Positions 1-11,362 of a stretch of DNA of 64,000 bases are shown one piece after another. Below the pieces are notes generated by a model, which was not told where the DNA came from, did not search any database, and worked only from the letters and a program-made list of their open reading frames with translations. The stretch comes from Cryptomeria japonica (lineage: Eukaryota > Streptophyta > Pinopsida > Cupressales > Cupressaceae). The stretch is from NCBI RefSeq assembly GCF_030272615.1, contig NC_081413.1, forward strand, positions 98,207,239-98,271,238. The letters run 5' to 3'. The first letter of the stretch is position 1, and every line of letters begins with the position of its first letter. The position numbers were made by a program, and so were the translations under genes.

Positions 1-9
1 AGCCCGATT

Positions 10-330
10 ATGGCTACGCCTCTTATGGCTGAGGTTAAACTGCCCACCTCATCACCCCCTCTCTCCCCTACTATGGTGGTTAGAGATGCTCACCCTAGAA
101 ACTCCCTGACAACTCCACTAAAAGTGTCCCCCCCGGGATCTCCTTGGATGGATAATGAAGAATGGATAACCCAAAAGAAGAAAGTCAAGGCCAAGAAAGC
201 GGATGTGAGGGGAATGAAAAATAAAGTTGGCAAACCCTCTGAAAGAGTCCTAAGACACAAGGTTATGGCTAGGGACATTGCAAAGGGCAGACAACTGACC
301 CTTGATGGACTCAAAAAAAGTAAGAAATAA
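10..330 (+). pseudogene. LINE ORF1, C-terminal part
   Basis: A 106-codon frame rich in Ser/Pro at its start and in Lys/Arg in its second half, with no recognisable RRM or zinc knuckle in the visible part. Its TAA stop (328-330) lies next to the start of the endonuclease frame, the usual ORF1/ORF2 spacing of L1-type LINEs. The basic composition fits a nucleic-acid-binding ORF1 protein. The true start is probably upstream of the window, so the first ATG at 10 need not be used. Function is inferred from position and composition only. Confidence 0.55.
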
Positions 331-332
331 AG

Positions 333-1040
333 TTCCTCTCTTGGAACATAAGGGGTTTGAACAACCCCCAGAAGAAGTTTTCCATAAAACAACTCATTCT
401 AGAGATGAAAATTGACATTTGCCTTCTTCAGGAAGTCAAGATGCCCTTCCAAACCTTTGCTTCAGTTGTTGGTAAACTCTGGCCTGGGGCGGATTATCTG
501 CATGTTGATGATTTGGGTGCATCTAGGGCTATTGCTACCCTCTAGGATCCCATTAAAATGAAAGGTAAGCTTTTCGCTAGCTCCCAAAATTTCCTAGCAG
601 TTACTCTTCATTATGGTGAGCAATGCTGGCAGATGTTCAATATCTATGCTCCCAACTCTAGGTTGGGGAGACGGCTTGTGTGGGAGGAAATTTCTAATCT
701 CATTGTGGCTAATAAGAAGGCTTAATTTATGCTTACGAGAGATTTCAATTTCCCCCTCTACCCTTCTGAGAAGTGTGGAGGCCTTGAAGATTTCTCTGAC
801 AGCATGGGCGACCTAGCTAGCTTCATCAATGCTTCTAGCTTGATGGATATTAACCTTTAGGGTGCTCCCTTCACTTGGTCGAACAATAGGAAAGGTAAAC
901 ATCTTATTCAAGTCAGACTGGATAGATTCCTGATTTCCACCAACTGGGACATCAGACATAGCTCCTATCTGAAAACCCTCCCAAGGACTGCGTCTGATCA
1001 CAACCCCCTTCTACTCCACTGGAAAGACAGACCCTACCAA
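333..1040 (+). pseudogene. LINE ORF2 N-terminal APE-like endonuclease, broken
   Basis: The endonuclease nicks target DNA to prime reverse transcription. It opens with the plant-LINE signature WNIRGLNN (about 342-365) in frame 3, followed by LLQEVKM with the metal-binding Glu. A DFNF segment lies near 745, a TWSNNR segment near 877 and an SDHNPLL segment near 992, which carries the catalytic Asp-His. These pieces lie in different frames, and stops at 543 (TAG), 721-725 (TAA) and 858 (TAG) interrupt the domain. The motifs are therefore still readable but the protein is dead. Confidence 0.85.
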
Positions 1041-1063
1041 CCCCCCCCTTTCGCTATGAGATC

Positions 1064-3129
1064 ATGTGGGCCTTTCATCTCGACTTCAGGGAGCTGGTTA
1101 GACTTTGGTGGGCCACCCCGGTCCAAGGGACTGCTATGTTCATAATTATAGAAAAATTAAAGCTAATTAGCAGGGAAGTCAAAGGTTGGAATAGGACCAC
1201 CTTTGGAGACATCTTCAAAAGAAAGAAGGACCCGAGGTCCAGATTGGAACAACTTCAGATTATCATGGCTACCGGTAACCCCCATATCCCATTTTGAAGG
1301 AGGAGGAAGATTGTCGCAAGAGCTGGAAAGAGACCCTCTCTAAGGAAGAAGTGTACTGGAAGCAAAGATCTAGAATCCAGTGGTTGAAGGAAGGGGACAT
1401 AAATTCTAGCTTCTTCCATAGATCGGCTTGTATTCATAGGAGAAGGAACTACATCAAAAGTATGAAGGATGAAACTGACCAGGAGATCATTGAAGATACC
1501 CTAATTGGGTAGAGTATGGTGGAATTTTTCACAAGACTGTATTCTGATAATGGTGGAAGTGATACTTCTCTCCAAGACTGCCTTGTTAGTAAGATCTCGA
1601 CTGTCATCAATGAGGATGACAATCGGCAACTAATTGCCCCCATCTCTATTGATAAAGTCCACCGGGTTGTCTTTTCTATGGGGGCCTACAAGGCTCCGGG
1701 CCCAGATGGCTTCCCCCCAACATTCTTCCAGGATTACTAGGACATTGTTAGCTATGATGTCACCAAAGTTGTTCAATATTTCTTTAAGACAGGGAGATTG
1801 CTAAAGAAGGTCAATAACACTTTCATTGTCTTCATCCCAAAGACCACTAACCCCAGTTGCTTGAAGGAGTATCATCCCATAAGTCTCTGTAATACCATTT
1901 ATAAGATACTCTCCAAGGTCCTTGTGAATAGGATTAAGCCCTTCCTGGGAAAATTTATCAGCCCATCCCAGAAAGGCTTTGTCCCGTGTCGCCAAATTCT
2001 AGATGCTACCATTGCCACTCATGAGATAATCCACTCCATGGATAGGAGCAAAATACCAAGTATGGCCTTTAAACTTGATATATATAAAGCTTATGACAAG
2101 GTTAATTGGGATTTTCTTTTCAAAGTTCTTCTAAAACTGGGCTTTAACCAAAAAGTGATGAGTATGATTCAGGAATGTGTTACCACGGTCCATTTCTTGA
2201 TTTTGATTAATGGGACTCCTAGGGGCTGTTTCAAAGCAGAAAAAGGCATCCGATAGGGTGACCCTCTGTCCCCTTATCTATTTATCATGATAGCTGAAGT
2301 CTTAAGAAGAAATGTGACCCATCTGGTCACCAATGGTAGGCTCCAAGGGTTCAAAGCGACCTCCATGCTCCCCCCCTCTAATATTCAAAAGTTCATGGAT
2401 GACACCTTCCTATTTGGTAAGTCGTCTGTCATGGAGGCTAAAGGGTGGAAGATCTTACTTGCCGACTATGCCAAGGATTTGGGACAATGCATCAACTATG
2501 AGAAGAGTAATCTCTTCTTCTTCAACACTCCTAATGACCTCCAACTCAGAATTCTCTCTATCCTTGGATGCAAGATGGCAACTCTTCTAGGAACCTACCT
2601 AGGCCTCCCCCTCACGGTCAAGGAAGTCACTCCCACCTTTTGGAACTCTATTTTGGAATGGATGCAAAAAAAACTTGCTGGATGGAAAGGGAAATTCGTC
2701 AGTAGTGCGGGGAAGCTCCAGCTTCTTGCAGCTTCCCTACAGGGAATTTCGGTGTACTTCCTTTCCATGTTTAAAATATCAGGGTCCATGGGGGTAAAAC
2801 TTGAGAAAATCCAAAGAACCTTCTTATGGACTAGCCTGGAAGAGAAAAAATGCCTTGCTCTCGTCAATCGGGATACCGTGTGCTTACCCAAATCAATGGG
2901 AGGTTTGGGTGTAAGAAAGATTAATACCCTCAATAAGGTGACGCTAATTGCTAAGATTGGATGGAAACTAGCTAAAGGTGAGGCAGACTGGTGTAACATC
3001 ATCAAAGCAATGTACCTGGACCGGGAGCACTTCTATTATAATTTGAGTACAACCGACCTTCCCCAAGGATCCAAGTTATGGAACAACATCCTGAAGAGAA
3101 GAGTGATGGTTAGAGAAGGTTTGAAATGA
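1064..3129 (+). pseudogene. LINE ORF2 linker and reverse transcriptase, broken
   Basis: The linker is in frame 2 (1064-1297) and shifts to frame 1 near 1290. From 1294 to 3129 one frame carries the RT core. Visible blocks are KAPGPDGFPPTFFQDY (about 1690), FIVFIPKTTNP (about 1820), the motif A segment KLDIYKAYDKV with its catalytic Asp (about 2070), the QGDPLSP-type block whose first codon is now TAG (2254-2256), and the active-site FMDDTFLF (about 2394). Stops at 1510, 1738 and 2254 are all TAG and the frame ends in TGA at 3127. The catalytic Asp pair is intact, so decay came from stops and shifts, not loss of the active site. Confidence 0.93.
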
Positions 3130-3960
3130 CAATTGGGAGATGGTAGAAAGGTGAGATTATGGGAAGACTTTTGGATGAAGGACAGACCCTTGGTCAACAC
3201 TCACTTCCATCAAATTATGAACCACCTTAAAGGTCGCATGGGGGATTATATGCGGATTATTTGGTACTAGGAATATTTTGCTGGAAGGACATTATCCACA
3301 TCTTCAGCAACAGACCTAACCTGGTCCCCCTTGCTCAGGACCTGCAACGTATTTTGTCAAAAACAAGAATCCCCCTGGCCTTGCATGAAGACAACTTCAT
3401 CTGGAAAAAGACCCAATTGGGCTAATTCTCAGTCAAATCTTCTTACAACCAGCTCCTCAAACCCCCTGTGGATGTTGAATGCTGGAAGAAAATTTGGAAC
3501 CCTAAGCTAATCCCTAAAATTAATTTCTTCTGGTGGTCCCTCATGCATGGTAAAACCCTCACGCTAGATAACTTAAAGAAGAAGGGATTCCATCTCCCCA
3601 ATAGATGTAGTCTATGTAAAGCTGATGAGGAAACTATTGACCATCTTTTTGTCCTCTGCCCCTTTCTTGTTCATCTTTGGACTATCACTCTTCAGAAATG
3701 CGGTCTCTGTTGGGTCCTTTAGAAGGACATTAAATTTTTTTCTTTTGACTGGACCCCCCCCCCCTCCCATCACCCCCTCATCATTTAGTTATGGAAACAA
3801 ATACTGCTGCACATCTGTTGGGCCTTATGGAGAGAAAGAAACAACAAAATTCTCAGAGACACTGAGACCCCCCTAGACACTGTGGCACACATTTTCTTTA
3901 AGATGATCTTTGAAAACTTAGAAGTTACAAAATAAAAAACCCCCCCTTATCCTCCTAATG
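3130..3960 (+). pseudogene. LINE ORF2 connection segment with zf-RVT zinc-binding motif
   Basis: After the TGA at 3127 the reading continues in frame 1 (WEDFW segment) and shifts to frame 3 near 3280. Residues around 3468-3700 match the zinc-binding segment found between RT and RNase H in plant LINEs: PKINFFWW followed by RCSLCKADEETIDHLFVLC, with two close Cys and a later His and Cys. Stops interrupt it near 3424, 3720 and 3787. A run of C at about 3754-3763 is a likely site of slippage. Confidence 0.8.
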
Positions 3961-4430
3961 AAGTTGAGAAAAAAATTGCTGAAAGTTGGAAGCTCCCCCT
4001 GGTTTTGATAGCTTCAACAATAGTACCAAGAACAAAAGAAGGATTACTGAATTTTGATGGTTCAACCCAAAGCAATTGTCAGGCGAGGGGTGGAATCATC
4101 CGGGACCATTTGGGGAACACGGTTGTAGCCTACGCAGGCAACCTAAAGAATAATATAGTCACTCAAGATGAAGGAATGACCCTTCTTTGGGGTCTGAAAA
4201 TGGCTAACTCCATAGGAATTAAACAACTATAAATTGAAGGAGACTCTCAAATCATTGTGGACTCAGTTAAAGGGAACTCGTCAACAAGTTGGAGAGTGGG
4301 ATCCATTTTGAGGGATATCAGGTGCCTCCTAGTCAAGATGGAGGACTTCACCATCTGCCACATCTTTAGAGAAGGAAACGAAGCTGCTGATTCCATGGCG
4401 GTGGCGGGAAGGTTGCAAAATGGCTTATGA
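3960..4430 (+). pseudogene. LINE ORF2 C-terminal RNase H (RVT_3 type)
   Basis: Cleaves the RNA strand of RNA-DNA hybrids. All four acidic positions of the family can be read in frame 3: Asp in NFDGS (about 4036), Glu in DEGM (about 4168), Asp in EGDSQ (about 4239) and Asp in EAADS (about 4379). One TAA (4230-4232) interrupts the domain just before EGDSQ; CAA to TAA is the simplest origin. The frame ends at TGA 4428-4430. This RNase H type is typical of plant LINEs that acquired a host-like RNase H. Confidence 0.88.
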
Positions 4431-4603
4431 TGTTGGAGGGACCCTAGTCTACTGTCGGTCACCACAAAGGTAATCTTCAAAAAGGAAAAGGCCTTTACCC
4501 AAGAAGGGACCGTCCTATCCGCTCAATGATGAAGGAAACCTTCATTCAAATTTCAAATTGGCACGTGAATCCCACCAATTACTATCCCAGACAGCCATGT
4601 ATC

Positions 4604-6237
4604 TGTAGCGTCGTAAATTGTACGCACTTGCTAGGGTGGTACAATTTCACACCTAGTTTAGTACCCGCCTTGGCGCATTTTGCATTTTGCATTGCATTTC
4701 CCCTTTAGCACTTAATTAATCAAATTAATTAGGTCTAAAGGTTCTATTTCATCATCTTCCACATCATAAAGTTGGGCCCTTTCATTAAAGTGTGCCCCTT
4801 TCATTTTATTCTTCCAATACATCATTTAATCTAAAACCCTAATTAGGTCCTATGTTGAACATGGGGGCTTGATTTCGGGGGTCAAAACATCTCGAAATCA
4901 GCTGTAACTTCGGGATTCGCTCTAAAATCATCATATCCGACAGCCCTAAAAATTTGGTGAAAAGTTGTCAGGACCATGGCGCCCGGCGTGCACATGGTCC
5001 TGGACATTTTTCTCAAAATTTTAGGAGCACGATCCAATCATAAAATAAAGCTTAACCCCAAGAAATTTGTGGGAGATTCAATCTCTAGGTCGGCCAAAAG
5101 TTGGAATTAAGACCTAGGGTTTCCTATATAAGAGCTCTCTTTCTTCATTTGAGAGAATCGGGAATTTTTGGTTTCAAGGACCTTCTATGCAACGAAAGAG
5201 CAGATCTTTGAAGACTTCAACAACATTCAACATCCATCCATCAAGCATCCATCAATTTCATTCATTCATTTAGGGCTTTGAAGGCATTGAAGAACAATAA
5301 GGGATCACCGACTGAAGATTGGCTTGTACCCCTCCCTTGGGGTTGGGTATGATTTCATGTTGTTTTCATGTCTTTGCATAAGCTTCATCATATCATTTGT
5401 ATTCATGCTTTAGATCACTTTGCATCTTGATTTGGAGCACTTACATTATCATGTACAAGCAATTAGGGTTTACTTTCTAGGTTGCTCTAGTTTGCTTACT
5501 TGCATTTTAGGATCTTGCACACACATAAGGTCTGCACACACACTACTTTTACAATACAACTTGGCTATTCGTGGAGGTGGAAATCACCAAAGCGGGGGTT
5601 TGACTAAGGCAAAACCCTATATAGCCGCCCACCATACCTTTTCAAATATAAGTGCAGGTTTCGGGATTCGGACGACGCCGCAAGTTGCAGATCCGACAGA
5701 AGCGGACTGAGATTGAACAACACACCAAATTTCAGAGCAAAAGACCAGGACAGGGGCGTGGGGCGCCCTGGTCCCTGGGACAGGGGCACTGGGCGCCCTG
5801 GTCCTTCTGTTAGACAGCAAGTTTCAGACAGCTTTCCAGGTGGCAGAACAACAGTTTCAGGAGCAGTTTCAGGGGCAGTATCAGGACAGTGGCGCCTGCG
5901 CCCCCGTCCTGAACATTTTCACTCAGATTTTAACTCCGGGTACTCATTTGCATTCTTGTCTTGTCCTTGTGTTTACAGCTTTCCATTGTTTAGTCTTAAT
6001 TCTGCAATCTTGTTATTAGTTCATACTTGCACTTTGGGATTAGGAATCGAACTTGTATCATTTTATCTTTCAATTACAACAAAGGAATAGAAATCCTAAT
6101 AGGTAGCCCATGGCTCTCTCTTCCACAAAAAGAAGTAGCCAATTGTGTGATACCTCTAGGCTCTTTCGTATTCCACAATGTGTGTCAAAAGGTAGGATTA
6201 GGACATGTCAGCCTAGTCTCGCTTTTTCCCCTACACA
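4604..6237 (+). repeat. G1 5' LTR (1,634 bp)
   Basis: Matches 11378-12981 along its whole length with scattered substitutions. It begins TG and ends CA. Near 5747-5805 it carries two copies of a GC-rich unit of about 30 bp centred on GGGCGCCCTGGTCC, whereas the 3' LTR has one; this accounts for the 30-bp length difference. A second GC-rich palindromic patch around GGACCATGGCGCC lies near 4973-5008. Confidence 0.95.
5125..5132 (+). promoter_or_regulatory. Putative TATA box in G1 5' LTR
   Basis: TATATAAG sits in the LTR with AGAGCTCTCTTTCTTC immediately downstream, a plausible plant core promoter. The same box is conserved at 11899-11906 in the 3' LTR. Transcription would start about 30 bp downstream, giving U3 of about 520 bp and a long R-U5. 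Confidence 0.55.
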
Positions 6238-6240
6238 TTT

Positions 6241-6258
6241 TGGTGAACCCGACGTGAA
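6241..6258 (+). other. G1 primer binding site candidate
   Basis: Begins TGGTGAACCCGACG three bases after the LTR end. TGG is the expected complement of a tRNA CCA end. The same start, TGGTGAACCTGAC, follows the LTR of element E at 48919, which supports a shared primer. I cannot assign the tRNA with confidence. Confidence 0.6.
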
Positions 6259-6454
6259 TCTTATTATTGCTTTCTCTCGGATTACATTTGTTAGATCTAA
6301 ATCTAGATTTAGCGTGCTTCATTTAAGTTTCATTTTCATAAAAAAAAAAAAAAAGAGAAAAAAAAGAGAAGGAAAAGAAAGAGTGTGTTTTGGTTTCTTT
6401 GCATTGTGTGTTTAAGTTTTATGCAATCTTTATTTCAAAATGTGAGATTTTTAT
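6259..6454 (+). other. G1 leader, non-coding
   Basis: Contains a long A/G tract (6341-6385) just upstream of the reading frame. No gene seen. Confidence 0.6.
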
Positions 6455-8809
6455 TTGCAAGATGTTCATATTTGTGATGATTATGAGTTAGATGAAGCTT
6501 TAGATGAGTTTTTGAAACCTAAAGATACCAAACCTTCATTTTACCAAAAACTCATAAACATTGTTACTATGCCATTTCGTTGTGATGAGAAAGATAAGTC
6601 GAATGATTCCTCTCAAGGGTACATTCCTATCAACTCTTCCACTAAATCTAGTAACATGATTGTTTTCAATGATCCCCTCTATGAAGAGATATCTCCTTTT
6701 GAATCAAAAGATAAACCTTTTAATAGATATGATCATGCTTTGTTGGATGATTCCCTTGATAACTTTGTGGCTCCTAAAAAATGCTCCCTTCATGAGGATC
6801 CTTTTGTGCAAGAAGATGACATTATCCCTACATTTCCTAGTGATGGCATTTCCTTTTCCAACAAAATTCCCACTAGGGATGATGAGTTAATGATAAATGC
6901 TTACCCTTCTCCTAAAGTTTGTCTTACCCATAAGCATCCCTTAGAGAAAGAAGATGAAATAAAAAGCAATTTCCTTAATTCTCTCTCCCCTAAAGATCAT
7001 ATTGAACATATTTTGAGGAAAGAGGATGAGTTTAACACATCTATTGATGCTCTCCCTCCTAAGGATGAGGAATTAATAAACAATGTTATCTCCTCTCCCG
7101 AAATTGACAATACTTCAAACACTCCTTTCAACAACCTCACTATTTGGGATGAACCATTAGAAGAAGGTGTAGATTATTCTCTTCCCCATGAGAGAACCCT
7201 AGCCAAAGAGGATGAAATCAAGATTGAAAACTTCCTTGATAGTTTCTCACCTTCCTTGAATCTCAATTATTCTCCCTCTAAAACTAAAGCATCTCCCTCT
7301 CCTCAACTTGGTTCTACTCATAAGGAAACCCTAGTTCAAAACAAGATGGTTAACATCTCTTTCAAAGATCTCTATCTCAAAAGTGAGACTTTAGAGAGTA
7401 ATGTTGATCCTTCTCCTAGAGAGTTTATTCCCCATGTAGATCCTTTGATGATAGAGGATGATATGACCTTTCCTAGTATTACTTTTCCTACTAGAACATC
7501 AATGCCTACCCCTTGTCTCTCTCCTAAAATTGATTTAATCCGTGATAAGATTTTAGTGCAAGAGAAGACTATCAATAATTTTTCCAACACTTTTGTTCAT
7601 TCCTCTAAACCATCCTCAATCAATTTGATACATGTGAATGAAACACCTAACAGACCTCTCTTCACTGTCCAAGGTGCTTGTCCTTCTCAAAATTCTCAAC
7701 CTTTAAATAAGCCTATATTAGTGGTTCAAGGTGATTATGCTTTTTGCACTCCTAAGAAACCTATTATTACTGTGCAAGGAGGTTATTCTACTAAGAGCCC
7801 TTATGAGTATGCTAAGGAACTGACTAGAGAGAGTTATCATGCGGTTGCCCATACTTATAATACTAGAAATAATAGGCAGCTTAATCTTCCTCCTATTACT
7901 CCAGTGTCTCTTCCTAATCCTCAACCAATTCTTCCACAAGCTCCACGTATTTCACAAGTTCTTGGCAAGGAATATGATCTCATAGAACAACTTAAAGCTA
8001 CCCCTGCTAAGATATCCCTTTGGGATTTGATCCAAACTTCTTCCACTCATCATGGAATGTTACAAGATGCCTTGAAAGATTTGAATGTTCCTCCACCTAA
8101 TACATCTAGTAATATAGTGTCTTTGGTTAACTCTATGATGAATCCTAAAGCTCAAATTGTGTTCACACAAGATGAGTTGCCTACTAGTGAAATTCAACAT
8201 CAATATGATCCCTTGATGATTGTGGTTATCATAAATGACACTGCTATAAGACGAACACCGGTAGATAATGGTTCTGGCCTTAATGTGTGTAGCATTAATC
8301 TATTGCATAAGATGAATGTGGATACATCCCTTATTGAGCCCGACTCTCATCCCATTCGAGGCTTTGATAATGTGGCTAAGTCTTCATTAGGTATTATCAC
8401 CTTACCCATCATAGTGGGACCTGTTACTTTGCCTACTCCTATCCATGTTATGTCGGGAAATCTAACATACAACTTGTTATTAGGGAGACCTTGGATTCAC
8501 AGTATGCAAGCTGTCCCCTCTACATTGCATAGACAAGTTAAATTTATTTATAATAATAAGACATATACCTTGATAGGTGATACTAATTTTCAAGCTTGTT
8601 TGCAAACATCTACTTCCAAAGGGAGTTCTTCTAAGCCTTCCTCTTCTAGTGATGACTCATTAAACAAGATACCTATGGATGAATCATTACCCTTTGATAA
8701 TCAAAATTCTTTGGATGAGTCTGAAGTTCCTGAAGAAGATTCTTCTCAACTTGAATCTACACATGAAAAGGCTTTTGATCCTGAGAAGGTTCTCGCAGAA
8801 GACGATTAG
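6455..8809 (+). CDS. G1 polyprotein: repeat-rich region plus retropepsin-like domain
   Basis: 784 codons, open throughout. Residues about 1-420 are hydrophilic with imperfect repeats of roughly 35-50 residues built on a Ser-Pro-Lys stretch followed by a Glu-Asp-(Asp/Glu)-Ile segment (for example LEKEDEIKSNF and LAKEDEIKIENF). About 410-450 holds three copies of a KPI(L/I)-VQGxY-like segment. From about 505 it resembles the conserved lead-in to plant Gypsy proteases. The retropepsin-like domain spans about 580-690, with VDNGSGLNVC (Asp at about 603) in place of the usual D(T/S)G and the flap-distal LLLGRPWIH at about 675. The family processes Gag-Pol. The start ATG is the first in this frame; an upstream in-frame start is not seen. 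The frame ends at TAG 8807-8809 but continues open beyond it. Confidence 0.85.
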   Translation: MQDVHICDDYELDEALDEFLKPKDTKPSFYQKLINIVTMPFRCDEKDKSNDSSQGYIPINSSTKSSNMIVFNDPLYEEISPFESKDKPFNRYDHALLDDSLDNFVAPKKCSLHEDPFVQEDDIIPTFPSDGISFSNKIPTRDDELMINAYPSPKVCLTHKHPLEKEDEIKSNFLNSLSPKDHIEHILRKEDEFNTSIDALPPKDEELINNVISSPEIDNTSNTPFNNLTIWDEPLEEGVDYSLPHERTLAKEDEIKIENFLDSFSPSLNLNYSPSKTKASPSPQLGSTHKETLVQNKMVNISFKDLYLKSETLESNVDPSPREFIPHVDPLMIEDDMTFPSITFPTRTSMPTPCLSPKIDLIRDKILVQEKTINNFSNTFVHSSKPSSINLIHVNETPNRPLFTVQGACPSQNSQPLNKPILVVQGDYAFCTPKKPIITVQGGYSTKSPYEYAKELTRESYHAVAHTYNTRNNRQLNLPPITPVSLPNPQPILPQAPRISQVLGKEYDLIEQLKATPAKISLWDLIQTSSTHHGMLQDALKDLNVPPPNTSSNIVSLVNSMMNPKAQIVFTQDELPTSEIQHQYDPLMIVVIINDTAIRRTPVDNGSGLNVCSINLLHKMNVDTSLIEPDSHPIRGFDNVAKSSLGIITLPIIVGPVTLPTPIHVMSGNLTYNLLLGRPWIHSMQAVPSTLHRQVKFIYNNKTYTLIGDTNFQACLQTSTSKGSSSKPSSSSDDSLNKIPMDESLPFDNQNSLDESEVPEEDSSQLESTHEKAFDPEKVLAEDD

Positions 8810-9556
8810 GGATCTCTTGATTTCAATCCCACCTTTGTAGGTGAGTATAGGGTTCCTCCTAGAGAGCTTAAAGTTAAAAAGAAGGAAGAAACTAGAAATC
8901 AATCAGTCTTACCTGAACCTATGAGCAATAAATTTGTGGCCGCTTCTCAAACTTCTTCTCCTCACACCTCTAATTCTAAAGAATTTGATTCTTTGTCTTA
9001 TGAAAAACCACCTTTTCTTTCTGAAATGGCTAATCGTTATGGTCGTGGTTTTCATATTTTGGCTAAGAGTGGCTATAGTGGAAATGGTTGTGGCACAAAT
9101 GAACAAGGAATTAAAGTTCCTTTAGAACATAACATGCATGAATATTCATTTGGACTTGGATATAATCTTTCTAAGCCCACCAAAGCATCTAAAAAATCAT
9201 CTCTCAATGTGAATGCTATATTTAGTAGTGATGATGATCTCACTTCAACTAAATCATCTTCTACTTCTATCAATTCTCATTCCCCTCATAAGGAAATCTT
9301 GGCGATGAAAAAATCTCTTTATGACTCCCCTCAAATTTCTAAATCCACTTATGAATCTTTATCTCCTATTCATCATAAAGTCCTTTCTTCTAGGGATAAG
9401 GCTCTAATAAATTACACTCATCCCTCTTCTAAGATTTCTTGTGACTTTTCTTCTTCAATTTTTATCATTTTATACATGTTTTTGATCTCACTTATAGTTG
9501 AGCATTTAGCATGTCATATTCAAATACCTCATTCAATCTATCATGTCTTTAAATAA
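8810..9556 (+). pseudogene. G1 polyprotein continuation with G-patch domain (after in-frame TAG)
   Basis: The frame of the preceding protein stays open for about 247 codons after TAG 8807-8809. Residues encoded at about 9025-9175 form a G-patch: a spaced series of glycines in an aromatic context (RYGRGF, SGYSGNGCG, FGLGYN). G-patches bind nucleic acid or helicases and occur after the protease in some plant Gypsy-like elements. In those the RT follows; here the frame ends in a hydrophobic tail with TAA at 9554-9556 and no RT. The TAG may be a CAG-to-TAG mutation or a readthrough signal; sequence alone does not decide. The first ATG after the stop (8921) is not needed. Confidence 0.75.
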
Positions 9557-11362
9557 CATTAATGGCTATTATGTTGCTCATCATTATGTGACATTGGTAG
9601 CTCATTTACTGGGGGCTCATTGTCATTCATGATGGTACAATTTCAAGTGCAATCATATTTTTGAAGCAACATAATAGCCTAATTTTTCTATGTTATCTCT
9701 TGTTCCTATGGGGTAATAGTGTGGAAATATTGATCATCTTTTCTGTAGAATCCTCTTTTCCTAGATATGAGAGAAGATGTGTATTCTCTTTCTTATCCTA
9801 CCCACTTCTTGTGAGGAGCATTTTACATACACTAATGTCTTGCTTGCATGAACTCATGTGAGTATGTAGTACATTTTGCTTATGTCTAAATCTCTCCCTA
9901 GAATATTGTGTAAGTCCTTCTCATTGACCTTATCCTTGGGAGGCAATGATCTTTCCTTATTTTTATCTAAGGATCCACTTTTTCCTATTTTGTGGATGGT
10001 GTGAACTTTATTACTTGATGTTATTCCTTGTATGCATTTTTTGTTGTTTGTTCAAGGATTCTCTCTTACAAGAGGTGTAAGTCCTTGACTACAACCTCTT
10101 TTGCACTTGGTCAAATACATCCATAATGAATTCACTCTTCCAATTGGGTTAAAAAGAGCGTCATCCTTCATTAAGAATCATTTTCACCTTGCAAAAGAAG
10201 GAAGTATTGCATTCTTATTCTCTTCTTTGTCTTATTCTAGAAAATGTTATATTTGTCCTCTCAGGGATAGGTGTCTTTTGTACAAAGATCTCTTCTCCTC
10301 TAAGGATCTCCTTTACACATACTACAAGATATCCTTTTTCAACTATCTTATCCTTGCTTAAAGAGTGCAAAACTCTCTTGCTTGGATCTATGACATTGTT
10401 GTATTTTTGGGGTATCTTCTTTTGTGATGAAGGTAGGTATCCTTGTTCTACTTTGCTTATGACATAAACATTACACTTTTTGAGCAATGGGTCATTCTTG
10501 GAACCAGAGCACAGACTCTTAGAGCGAGATGTCTCCATTTTTCTTTTATGCAAGGTGATTATTCTCGGAACCAGAGCACATACTCTTATAGCGAGATGTC
10601 ACGCTTTTGTACTATACATATATAGGTTGTAGCATACTCGGGCATAGACTCCTATGAGGTGCTTGTAACCTCCCTTACACACACATGCACGAGGTTGAGT
10701 GGAACTAGTGGCATAAGGCTAGACTTTCTCACTCTCCTCCCTTACATGGATCACCTAGACAGACTCTAGGGGCTAGTTTTCCATGTCCTTTTTCCCATGG
10801 ATCACCTAGACAAGATCTAGGGGCGAGAAGTCCGTGTTTTCTCTCTCACTATTCTTTTCATGGATCACCAATGTGTGTATTCATGCTTTTTTTTCTTTTC
10901 TTCTCTTTGCATTTTGTTTCCATTTACATCCTTCATCTTGTGTTAGAGAACTCTCAAATCCTCACACTCTTTGTTGTGTTAGAATTGAGATTTAGTCCTC
11001 TTTCTTACCAAATGATTCTCCATTAGTTTTTGATTTCATATCAAATCTTCTTGTGAGCATTTGTCATCAATATTCCTTAATAATTCGAAGTGGTAAACAT
11101 GATACCCTGTTTCAACTCACTAAAATTAGCAAGCCGTAATAGGGGGGGCATATAGCTACCCTTGAATTTTCATCACCTTCCTTAGTAAGCATTAGGTGAT
11201 TTTGTGATCTAACGTGTGTTTTGTAGGCTGCGGTTCCTAACTGTGTACTACAGATACCGTTGGGGGCTTCGTTCGATAGACTTATGGATATATCCTTTTT
11301 CAAATAATGTTTACTTTTCTGTACTTTAGCTTGCATATGCACGTAGTGTTCATATGACCGCT
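9557..11362 (+). other. G1 3' non-coding interior with short tandem repeats
   Basis: About 1.8 kb with no supported gene. It contains two copies of a 34-bp unit starting GGAACCAGAGCAC (10499-10532 and 10567-10600) and a third decayed copy near 10637. It also has two copies of a unit starting CATGGATCACCTAGACA (10745-10773 and 10796-10826), with a partial third near 10859. This is where RT and integrase would lie in an autonomous relative. Confidence 0.7.

Larger units (their letters stand above)
1..4603 (+). mobile_element. L1-type non-LTR retrotransposon (LINE), decayed, 5' end outside the window
   Basis: The order of pieces is that of a plant L1 LINE: ORF1 tail, APE-type endonuclease, reverse transcriptase, zf-RVT-like zinc-binding segment and a C-terminal RNase H. 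The ORF2 frame changes at about 600, 850-1060, 1290 and 3280, and carries in-frame stops at 543, 858, 1510, 1738, 2254 and 3127 among others, so it cannot make a functional protein. No poly(A) tail is seen: the sequence after the RNase H stop (4431-4603) is cut by the insertion of the LTR element at 4604. Whether 12987 onward belongs to the same unit is unclear. Confidence 0.9.

Noticed and set aside
90-392. Minus-strand frame opposite the LINE ORF1 tail
   Set aside because: Shadow of the plus-strand LINE frames, with no domain or support of its own.
10499-10826. Spaced short repeats resembling a CRISPR-like array
   Set aside because: Only two or three imperfect copies, in a plant retrotransposon interior. 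Simple local duplication.
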